Shown: positions 55,181 through 64,000 of the stretch, piece after piece
Position numbering within the stretch: position 1 is the stretch's first letter
How the letters are laid out: each line of letters starts with the position of its first letter
Source: Sclerotinia nivalis
Lineage: Eukaryota > Ascomycota > Leotiomycetes > Helotiales > Sclerotiniaceae
Direction: 5' to 3'
Assembly: GCA_029531795.1 (NCBI GenBank)
Contig: JAPEIS010000009.1
Location: 2,170,001 to 2,234,000 of the forward strand
Length of the DNA: 64,000 bases
Position numbers and translations under genes: made by a program
The notes under the pieces: model-generated
What the model was told of the DNA's origin: nothing
The model's input: the letters and a program-made list of their open reading frames with translations, nothing else
Database searches by the model: none

Positions 55181-56040
55181 CTAATCCTTCTTACTCAACA
55201 ACGACTTCAAGATTTCCGTCTCGCCCTCCAATTTCGCAACACGTACTTTCAAAGCATCTCGCTCACGTTCGACTTCTTTGAGGGTAGCTTCGAGGCTACT
55301 CATTTGATCAACGCGTTTTTGTCGATATCGACGAGCGGCCATCGTATTTAATTTACGTTTTTCGACTCGTGACATGGTGGTTGAAGAGCTTTTTGGAGTT
55401 TGTAATTTGGGAGAGGGAGGTGAGGGTGGAGATGAGTGGGTTTGTGAAGTTGTTGATTTAGGATTGGGAGAAGGAAGGGAAGATTGATCGGCGGATATTG
55501 CTGGAGGGGGACATGTTAGTATATGAACATAAATCATATGAGATGTGAATTAAAGTCTTACCCCGATGAGTTTGATTATCGAGAAATGAATGGGATTGAG
55601 ACAGATTGTCAATGGATCCAACATCCGATTGACCCAGGAAATTGTCATTACCAAGAGAAGTACCAGCAGCGATGGGGAAAGAAGACTCGAGTGAGATATC
55701 CTCTCCTATTGGCGGATCATTCCATGTAAGAAATTCGCAAGAATCGGTTTCTGGCAACCACCAATCAGGGGAATTCTGGAAAGGTACTTGTGAAACTGGA
55801 AGTGTAAATGCATCAAAAGGAAACAATGACTCTGGTGCCGAAGAAACAGAACATTGTGCATTTACACCGAAACCGAAATCATATTCATGGAATAATTGAG
55901 TAGAATTCTGATCCCAGTGGAAAGGACTCTGGAGATCATGAAAACTACTCGTAGAACTAGTTGTCGGAATGCTGTGGTGTGAAGTATCTGATGGTGGATT
56001 GACGTCCGGCTCCTGCTGTTGTAGTAGCGGTGACCGACAT
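55181..56040 (-). CDS. bZIP transcription factor (GCN4/CPC1-like basic region)
   Basis: Nuclear dimeric DNA-binding regulator. The C-terminal basic region KRKLNTMAARRYRQKRVDQ carries the bZIP signature N-x-x-A-A-R-R-x-R, followed by a leucine zipper (SLEATLKEVERERDAL, KVRVAKLEGETEILKSLL). Upstream is an acidic, aromatic region likely to activate transcription (FPFDAFTLPVSQVPF, DWWLPETDSCEFLTW). The intron at 55561-55501 is clear (GTAAGA, TACTAAC branch, CCAG; phase 1). The N-terminus is unresolved. ATG 56040 is in another frame from the main exon, and joining needs an intron such as 106 nt from GTCACC after MS to CTCCAG before SPFHWDQ. Resembles amino-acid-starvation regulators, but exact orthology is not claimed. 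Confidence 0.86.
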
Positions 56041-57468
56041 TGTTGTATAGTTTTCTACGGGCCCTTATGACCCGTGGGTGATATTTTTGTATTATCGAAA
56101 GATAATTGTTTGCGTTGTTGAATCAGAAAGGAAATCAAGAAGTGGGAGAATGAGGTTGGGTCTTTGTAGATGATGATTATGTAAGCAACGTAAGCGCTAA
56201 AAGTTCTCCACTACCTTAATATCAAAACGTTTGTCTAATTGGTTATAATGTTGTGAACTGTCATCCCTTGATTCAATCTTCATTAAAGCATGTCTTTAAT
56301 CGTCGACCTGCTGCATTTCAAGTCTTACAATGAAAGAAAACAAATGACACCCAAGAATGACCGCAGCTCTGTGACTCGAAGGACAGTCAGAGAAGAGTAA
56401 TTGCATCGTTACACTCCATCGCTTGCTTCGTTTCACAAGATCCTTTCTACTCCTTACTCTGTCAAAGTGAGCATTCCACGTTTGTGTGTCTTAGCTATAT
56501 TGATGGTCTCGGCTCACCTGTTGTACCCGTAAATCCGGTTCGTCTCAATATCGTACAATGAACATCGGCAGTGGTGGAATCGAAATGTCTCGAGAGATCC
56601 CGAGTAATTGTCCGTTTTTGAACCCAATTGTACAATCGTCCGCGAAAATAATCAGAAATCCAGGAGGATCTAAAAAGGAATGATGCCGACCGTATCTCCA
56701 TAATGAAGGTAAACGATGCCTTTTGGAAATCCAATGCATTAATTTTTGTCCTCGATTTGATTTGTTACTGACAACGACCCAGATTTTGTGAATACGACAC
56801 ACTAGAAATGGAAGGTTGAAGATCGTTCAAGATACTACACTGCAGATAGTTTGGAGAAAACTGCATACACAGAAGCAGCTTTGCCTGAATCCCACACATG
56901 CAAAAAGTTCGACCGCTCTCGAACCTTGTCCGGAAGATTATATGCTGAGGATGATCAAATTCGGAACTTCGGTATGGTAACAAGAGAGGAGAGTCAAGCC
57001 TTGAAAGTCTACTCGGTCGGTGCTGAATTTAATCAATCCACAGAGGCAAATTGCATTTGCAACTTTTCTGGCGTAATAAATCGAATCAAAATCTCGACAA
57101 AGATCAAAACATCAGATATTATGAAAACCGTGATATTATTCGTCAAAGGGGATGACATTGTATACAACACTGCTGAAAAAATCCACATCGCCACCAACAA
57201 ACCAATAACGAACTCGTACTGTATCCAGTCGCATCCTTAAATTCTTAATTGACCTCGACAACCCGGTGTCGGGAAAGACATGCGTGCAAGTGGGTATATC
57301 GTTATTAAGGGATTATGCGATCTAGAAATATATACCTACCCGTACGTAAGTTGGACAATGCAATATTCAATATTCTCGTACAAACGACCAAGCAGATTTC
57401 AGACGTTGTTATTTTTTCTTGTCAGGGAGCCGAAGTAGATGCAAATTTCATGAATAAGAAATTCAAAC
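56041..57468. other. Intergenic region
   Basis: bZIP promoter on the left. Frames at 56495-57240 overlap on both strands and have no motif. Nothing further supported. Confidence 0.45.
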
Positions 57469-57936
57469 CTAATTAGTCAGCAGCCGAGGTGCCTCGTAAT
57501 CTGACCAAACAAACAACAAAGATCTTACAACAAGCAGAGATGAGAATAATTTCCATGGCGCCAGCTTATGGACAGTGCATATAATTCCCACTAGGATGAC
57601 GGAGATAAAACCATGGATCAATGCATTCAATACGGAGATGGGATTCTTTGCTACAAAATCAAAATGGGATGAAACGAAATCCCATAGTTCCCAACAGGAA
57701 GAATAGGAATGAAATGTGCATGGGAGATGTTCAACTTGGTCGTACAATAGAGATACTGGTAAGCCAATATGATCTTTGATAGGATGATTAATGAGATCTG
57801 ATACACAAAATAATTTCCGGACGATTAGTTTGGAATTCTTCAAAGCCATCCATCGATCGAGCCATGAAGGTAAATGAATCCCTTGATTCGTCGCTTGTGG
57901 AGCATTTCCACCAAAACAAGGATTATTTCGACCCAT
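57469..57936 (-). CDS. Hypothetical protein with two hydrophobic segments
   Basis: 155 aa, start MGRNNPCFGGNAPQATNQG. No family recognised. The first 100 residues are mixed polar/aromatic. Hydrophobic segments lie at about 108-126 (GFISVILVGIICTVHKL) and 130-146 (LFSSLLVVRSLLFVW). It may be a small membrane protein, a fragment of a larger multi-exon gene, or a chance frame. Composition is balanced, which favours coding, but start context and splice partners are unclear. Confidence 0.33.
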   Translation of the reverse strand: MGRNNPCFGGNAPQATNQGIHLPSWLDRWMALKNSKLIVRKLFCVSDLINHPIKDHIGLPVSLLYDQVEHLPCTFHSYSSCWELWDFVSSHFDFVAKNPISVLNALIHGFISVILVGIICTVHKLAPWKLFSSLLVVRSLLFVWSDYEAPRLLTN

Positions 57937-58362
57937 GATCTATATCATACTACTCCGTATATGATCATGGTTATCTCTCGTTATTGAACGAATCGGCATT
58001 CAAACATGTTAGAAAGAAAACGTCTTGCGGGTCAATCAAACAGGTAATAAGCAAATTGACATCAAACCTTTATTGGGTATACAATTCGTTCAATTTTTGC
58101 AATCTCTTCAAGCTGCGTTGAAAATGTATGGTTCCTATGTAGTAGGTACGAACCCGTACAATAAAATCCAATCACAATCAGCCCCCGCAATTTCAGCTGT
58201 TCTAGGAAGAAGTCAGCCCCCTCAAATGCTTATCTTAATGTTCTGCCCAAATCTACTGATTCTGATTCTTTCATTTAAATATCGAGGAATTCCCTATCTA
58301 TCTCACTTTACCATCTCAAGCCTCATCTCACCTTCATAACTTCTCCTCAGATTCCTTATCAA
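57937..58362. promoter_or_regulatory. Upstream region of the P450 gene
   Basis: Spacer with an AT-rich left part and a C/T-rich tract (58280-58350) just before the P450 ATG, a usual fungal promoter feature. Confidence 0.4.
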
Positions 58363-60028
58363 ATGGCCTACTATGGCCTCTTCTTCATTCTCATCATTGC
58401 GGCTTTCCTTGTCCACAAAATCACAAAGCATGTTTCTGCAAGAAGATTTCAAAAAGCACATGGTTGCAAGCCAGTTCACAAACTCCCTCAACGTGAACGC
58501 ATTATAGGATGGGACATGTACAAATTTCAAGTCAAAACTGCGAAGGAGAAGAGAAGGTTGAAAGCAGGTTATGATAGGTACAAGGAAAATGGAAATACCT
58601 ATGTATTGTCAATGATGGGATTTGATTTCTTCAATACAATTGAGCCGGAGAATCTCAAGACCTTACTTGCAGTCAATTTCAAAGATTATGACTTAGGGGC
58701 AAGGCGGGATGCTTTCTCACCCCTACTTGGTGAAGGGATTTTTACCACAGGTTCGTCATATGATGATCACATTCTAGGAATTTGAACTGACTCCCTGTAT
58801 AGACGGGGCACAGTGGGAACATTCAAGGGTATGATCTGGAAGTATCTATCCAGATAATCAAAATACTAATATACTATAGGCATTGGTTAGACCAAATTTT
58901 AACAAATCCCAAGTGGCAGATCTTAACATCTTTGAGAAACACATTCAAGTTCTCCTCTCACAAATACCTCGAGATGGATCAACATTCGATCTTCAGTCAT
59001 TATTCTTCAAATTGACTCTTGATACAGCTACCGAGTTTTTATTTGGACAATCAGTACATTCACTTACCAGTATCGAAGGCTCGGAACAACAAAAGTTTGG
59101 CACAGCTTTTGATCTCGGTCAAATCAAACTGGAAGGGCGATTTACAATGGGTAAATTATCAAATTGGATGTGCGATTCCGAATTCGATGAAGCATGCAAA
59201 ATGGTGCACTCATTTGTCGACAAAATAGTTTACGAAGCTCTATCTAAGATTGATGCAAAAGAAGAAAAGGCCGTAGAAGGTCATGGACCTGGAAGATATG
59301 TTTTCCTCACGGAAATGGTCAAATCATCAAGAGATCCCAAACAACTACGAGATGAATTACTTAATATTTTACTCGCTGGACGAGATACAACGGCAAGTTT
59401 ACTCAGCAACACGTTCCATGTTCTCGCTCGCAGACCGGATATCTGGGAGAAGTTGAAGGCAGAGGTCGATGAATTACATGGGGAAAGACCGGACTATGAG
59501 ACAATGAAAGGTATAAAATATATAAAATATCTTTTGAACGAATGTAAGTGTCTATCTCTCAGTTCATCTACTATGGTCAAACTAACACCCCGTCTCACAG
59601 CACTCCGTCTCTACCCCGTCGTTCCATCTAACGCCCGCTTTTCTCGCCGCGACACCGTCCTTCCTCTTGGTGGTGGCCCAGACCGCACATCCCCCATCTT
59701 TATCCCCAAAGGTTCCGCCGTCGCATGGTCAACCTACACTATGCACCGTCGAACTGATATTTTCGGACCCGATGCCGAGGAATTCCGACCGGAGCGCTGG
59801 GCACCTGAAGAGGGTTTACGACCTGGTTGGGGATATCTTCCATTTAACGGAGGACCGAGAATCTGTGTTGGTCAACAGTTTGCTTTGGCGGAAGCAAGTT
59901 ATACGATTATCAGGTTGTTGCAGGAGTTTGACAGAATTTTGGATAGGGATGGTACGGAGTGGAAGGAACAGTTTGCGCTTACTGCTTGTAGTGCGAAGGG
60001 GGTGCAGATTGGGATGATTCCTAGGTAG
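58363..60028 (+). CDS. Cytochrome P450, CYP52-like (alkane/fatty-acid hydroxylase group)
   Basis: ER-anchored haem monooxygenase. Exons 58363-58750, 58803-58828 (26 nt), 58880-59543 and 59601-60028 give 501 aa. The N-terminal anchor is YGLFFILIIAAFLVHKI, followed by the CYP52-type KAHGCKPVHKLPQRERIIG. The C-helix region DGAQWEHSR-ALVRPNF is created by splicing the micro-exon. The I-helix is ILLAGRDTTASLLS. ExxR is NESLRLYPVVPSNARF, itself split by the last intron inside the Ser codon. The PERF-like motif is FRPERW and the haem loop is PFNGGPRICVGQQFALAEA with the Cys ligand. It probably hydroxylates long-chain alkyl substrates by family analogy; the substrate is unproven. Intron 1 has a GTTCGT donor. 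Confidence 0.95.
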
Positions 60029-63000
60029 GGTGTGGGGAAGGTGATTGAGGGGTTGTATATGAGCGAGGGTCTGATATGATAATCTGGGTATACATAGACC
60101 AGTTGGATATTTGGGTCATAGGGTAATAGGGATTTGTAAAAGGTAGACGACGGAATGAAATAATGCCCTGCCATAAGTTAATGAACAAAATAACTTGAGA
60201 ACTCTTTTAGCTCCCTAGACTATTGTGTTTGCAATAGGTTCACTCCTAAACATTCACATCTAGGACATACAATACGCCCCTCTGCCTAAAGTGGGGCCCG
60301 CACAGTACATGAATCATCTCCGGAACAAAAAAATCACCTAATTCGCTTTTCATTCAGTCTCTGTTTCAAGCGATCTCGCCATCAACGGCTGGAAAGTACG
60401 AATTATGAATATCACTCAACGCAACCTCATTCCCTTCGCTGAATTATCCATGCAACAGTACTCTGGAACGCTTTCCGATGGTATTTATATGGAGGTATAG
60501 CGCAAATTCCCGCATGCGGGTCACCGTTATTATTTTGAATCCCTTGTTTTTTTCTGTTTCCTGAGGAGCGTTAAGAATGATGACAGGCGATACTGTGTAT
60601 GGAGTCGACGACAAATTCCCAGCTTTTATTGTCAATATTACGATTATAACTATCACCACCACTTCTCTCCTATCATCATTCGCAACACTTCTTTGCTCCT
60701 TCATCATCGATTCCTCCCAACTAACTTCTGAACCCCCTCACTTTCTCCTCTTCTCTATCACTGGGAAGACGACATATCCTCAAGACTCCACTCTATCTTT
60801 GTCAAAATTTCATCAAGTGATGAAACTCTAAACAAGGTTTCTGGCCTCCTTGTTGATTGTAACCCCATTTAAAGTATATTATTATAGATTGATTTGTGTA
60901 TATTTTTCATAAAAGGAAGGGAAAGAATTCAGATTGCAAAATGAGCGGTACAATGTAAGTGTTGGTATCGAAATGGTAAGGTTCAAAGTGTAAAGTACTT
61001 TAGTCTATTTGATAAAACTTGATTCTTAATTGTTACTATCTATATTGAAAGAACGAGCTCCTTAAATACATATTTGAAGGAGCTCGTACAGTCCCTTATG
61101 ATCACATGATCTAATACGATCATATGATTTAATTACGGTTCATGATCATATGACTGTGATCCCGACAGTAAGATTAGTAAGCTGGGATCTTGAGCAACCA
61201 TGGTCTCCTAGCACCAAAGATATATTCTTATACTGAGTTAAGATGCAAAGTATGAGAGTGGAATTCTGCCCACTGGAAGTGCAGTGTACTTTTCAAGTCT
61301 ATAAAAGAAATATTTCGGCAGCTTCAAAGTCTTTCGTCAATGACGATTGCATCGAAAATTATGAAAAGCATGGGGAGTCTTCTCGCCTATAAACTGGGTT
61401 AGGATTTTGGTTTTCTGTTATGTACTTCTTTTGTATTACCCGTGCCTTTGTCCCTCAACCGCAGTTATAATCAACTATAACTGAATTATCAACAATAAAT
61501 AACCTATTCATATCTAAAAATGACAATCAAGAACCTAGCCAATAATCGACAATCAAAATTCTTTCTTATCCGCCTCTTGATTCCCAATCTCCGAAGCTGC
61601 AACTCCAACAGATCCGCTTCTGCTTCTGGGTGTCTTGAAAGTTCATCTGAATGACCTGTTCAGCACCCTAGCGAAGTTACGAACCCCATGCTTAATCGGT
61701 GTACAACGGGTTGTCAAGGTTCCTTTATTCTTTTACAAGAGTAGGCATCTTCTTATAACAAGTAATTGAGTTTAGACTAGTATCTAATGTATCCGATTCG
61801 AGAGTAAGGGGTTTTATGTGGATACCTCTAGCTGTAAAGATATTTTTGTATAGTTGGACCTGGGGAGGAGAGTTGCCGTGCATAAAAGAAGGATTTTGGA
61901 TAGCTGTATAGTTTTTCTTTGATTTATAGTGAAAACTTTCTGGGAAAACGAAATCATGATGTTGTCCCGAGTCCAACTCTCTCTTGTTACGTCGGCACCA
62001 AGCTGAGGGCTCAAGTTGATAGGATTCTGGAGTCTAAATCTTCCCGCTAAGCTATTTTTGATAATAGTATCTATAAAGAAAGCAGTAAATGACAGTAAGC
62101 CCCAAATATGACGATAACATGAATTTGCTGTCTTTCATACTGGAACTCTTTCACTATCTCATCACTACCATCATTCCATCTCTCACATCTTATTTCAGCA
62201 CAACACATATAGCCTACAAAGACCACGAGTTTCTTGGATCTATGCTCAGTCATAGATTGACAGACTCTCCTGCAGAAGTTGGACTTGCGTCAAACACCAA
62301 GCCCAGTATCTGCAGACTCGACCCTGGTTTTCCCGTGTCTGTCTCCTGAAGAGTTTGTGCTATCCCTAAGTGAATGGGAGTAGCGTGTTTTATGAATGGG
62401 CATGAAGTCCTGTAGGTTGAAAAAGTGGGTTGGGCCCAACAGGGGTGCGGTGGTGAATAAGTAATTGATGATGGGATTTGAATGACTTGTTAAAAGTGGA
62501 TTAGCGGGATATATGATCATTATTCTCTAGGTGCTAGGAACTGGATAGGCTTCACATCTATAAAGTGCCACTCATCGCAGCCCTACAGGCTTTCTCTTCA
62601 ACTATACACAAAGCGTACAATTTCGAACATGTAGCGAGTACTTAAAGTAACAGAACTTCTCTTCCTTCAACATCCTCCTTATATACATTTATCCTCCCAC
62701 AACCAGAAGCCCTGTCCACTTTCATCTTGCATCGTTGTGACTGAAATCATTATAGACAACAATAAAATCTCAAACGACAGCAAAAATTGAACATCGTCCC
62801 AAAAACTTGAGCCTGGAGATGACATCAAATATACCACATGAATCCAACGAGTAGTTGACGGTTTTCACTTGCGTTCTAGAATTGACAAAATAGTTGAAGC
62901 CGAGCAGAAAGACTCCACTATAATTGTTGGTAGAAAGGGTAAGCTTGCTCGATTTTTGAAGAAGAGAGATGGAGTTCTTTTATAAAGAGGGGAGGGCTGA

Positions 63001-64000
63001 GCTTGTGCCGAGGTGTGCCTGGTGCGGAGTTTGGAATCGAGGGCATGCGGGGTACTGAGGGGTAGTTGAGGGGTAGTTGAGGAGCTTAAGAGTGAATTGT
63101 TTTTTTAATTTAATAAATAAATAATTAGTTTATATTTATATAACTTTAGTTTGTTCAAAGGAGTGAATGCACCCCGAAGAGAAGTCTAAGGAATGAGACT
63201 GTGGTTATAATAAGTGAATAGTCTGGGACCCCGGACCTAGCACTGTATATAGCTGACTCAAAGGTAGCTCCCTCTTCAGAGTGGATTTAGCAGGGAGGAT
63301 TGCATATATCTAATATCTAGAGATCTAGAAGTAGAGAAGTATCGATCTAAAGCCGAAAACTCGAGGTTCTTCCATCGTTGAATACAAGATGACAGTGAAA
63401 AGTGACAACAATATCACATTGTCACTGCCGTTATTTCAAGTATTTATATCCACTATTCCTTTACCTCTTTCCACCACCTTCTGCACGTTCGATTTTAATT
63501 TCTACAATTGATAACTCGGTTTGTAGCATTTGCAAGAAACCAAGGCCTTACGACTACTGTTTGTGGTTATTCAGGTTATCCTTGGCTCTGGTGAAAGCTA
63601 CTGATGGATGTTTAAATAGCTAGACCTTCAGAATCTGAGAAAATATTGTTGAACGCTAGTATACATTGTGAGAAAGTTAGATATTGAAGCCAAATACGTA
63701 GCTAGTTCATAATCAATAGGTTATATAATCCTTCGTAATTAAATATAAGGAGAGGGCTTCGCCCTCCCCTTTTTGAATAATCAATCGTTTTCATTAGGCT
63801 TTTTGTATACTCATTGTATACAATACAAACCCATTGTTAATTCCATTAGTCATATATCACGGGATAGTATAAATACAGAGCACTTTCAGGGATCGGGGAA
63901 TAGGCGGTACATGTGATTGATAGAGTAAATAGAATTGAATGATTTGCCCTCGATAATATAGATCTAGGATATTATATATAGACTAAATGGGTATTTATCT
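60029..64000. other. 4-kb region without a supported gene
   Basis: Small frames (60577-60831, 61725-62014, 62089-62349, 63402-63623) have no motif, splice partner or start context. Visible structure: an 11-bp-arm hairpin at 61053-61087 (ACGAGCTCCTT arms) within an LTR-like block ending CTGTGATCCCGACAG at about 61167, several ATGATCATAT-type palindromes at 61100-61155, and a GAGGGC-TTC-GCCCTC hairpin at about 63754-63768, followed by a TATAAATAC element at about 63870. These may be LTR relics. Confidence 0.45.
61053..61087. repeat. Hairpin in probable LTR relic
   Basis: Arms ACGAGCTCCTT and AAGGAGCTCGT (11 bp, perfect) around a 13-nt AT-rich loop containing TTAAATACAT-like sequence, as in the solo LTRs at 33.5 and 36.5 kb. 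Confidence 0.6.

Noticed and set aside
56851..57240. 129-codon plus-strand frame
   Set aside because: Overlapped by opposing frames, no domain, no promoter or intron evidence.
62089..62349. 86-codon plus-strand frame
   Set aside because: No homology-like motif, no start context, and it overlaps opposing frames in an AT-rich region.

Overview
The window reads as nuclear DNA of a filamentous ascomycete. Several genes are split by 47-61 nt GT-AG introns with CTAAC/CTAAT branch points. The gene content is eukaryotic and fungal: VPS11, Yra1/ALY, OST4, TMA46, flotillin, Zn2Cys6 and bZIP factors, CYP52-like P450, NACHT-ankyrin NLR. Repeats carry C-to-T/G-to-A damage resembling RIP. A leotiomycete (Sclerotiniaceae-like) fits, but that is an inference from style, not a search result.

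Left arm (0-17 kb): an Old Yellow Enzyme reductase (95-1456), a small acidic membrane protein (2143-2682, minus), a possible micro-protein (4592-4819), a NACHT-ankyrin STAND/NLR gene with two frame breaks (6415-11645), a PPxY-type hypothetical protein (12298-13077, minus) and a flotillin (14832-16951).

Repeat-rich centre (17.6-36.7 kb): a roughly 176-bp satellite-like repeat lies in plus orientation (about 17.7-22.2 kb) and again in minus orientation (about 26.0-33.3 kb). The two arrays flank a Zn2Cys6 transcription factor (22716-24269, minus) and a decayed gene (24763-25842). A nearly complete two-ORF LINE (26124-32093, 14-bp target duplication) sits in the minus array. A 5'-truncated copy of the same LINE (18399-19660, 12-bp duplication) sits in the plus array. 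A RIP-damaged Fot1/Pogo-type DNA transposon (33808-35659, 58-bp inverted repeats, TA target) follows, between two oppositely oriented solo LTRs (33464-33676 and 36439-36675) built from five hairpins each.

Right arm (37-64 kb): VPS11 (37269-40492, minus, 7 exons), Yra1/ALY (42980-44772, minus, with one 838-nt intron), OST4 (45939-46115, minus), TMA46 (46691-47831), a bZIP factor (55181-56040, minus) and a CYP52-like P450 (58363-60028). Between the housekeeping genes are four related, fast-diverging genes with a highly charged coiled coil and a C-terminal Cys motif (40.9, 48.8, 50.5 and 52.2 kb), plus a broken coiled-coil gene at 53.4 kb. I do not recognise this family; it is the best candidate here for something undescribed. 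The last 4 kb show no convincing gene.

How the genes relate: there is no operon logic. Housekeeping genes (VPS11 in vacuolar tethering, Yra1 in mRNA export, OST4 in N-glycosylation, TMA46 on ribosomes) form a conserved block invaded by the lineage-specific coiled-coil family. The satellite/transposon centre is a separate AT-rich, RIP-affected compartment.
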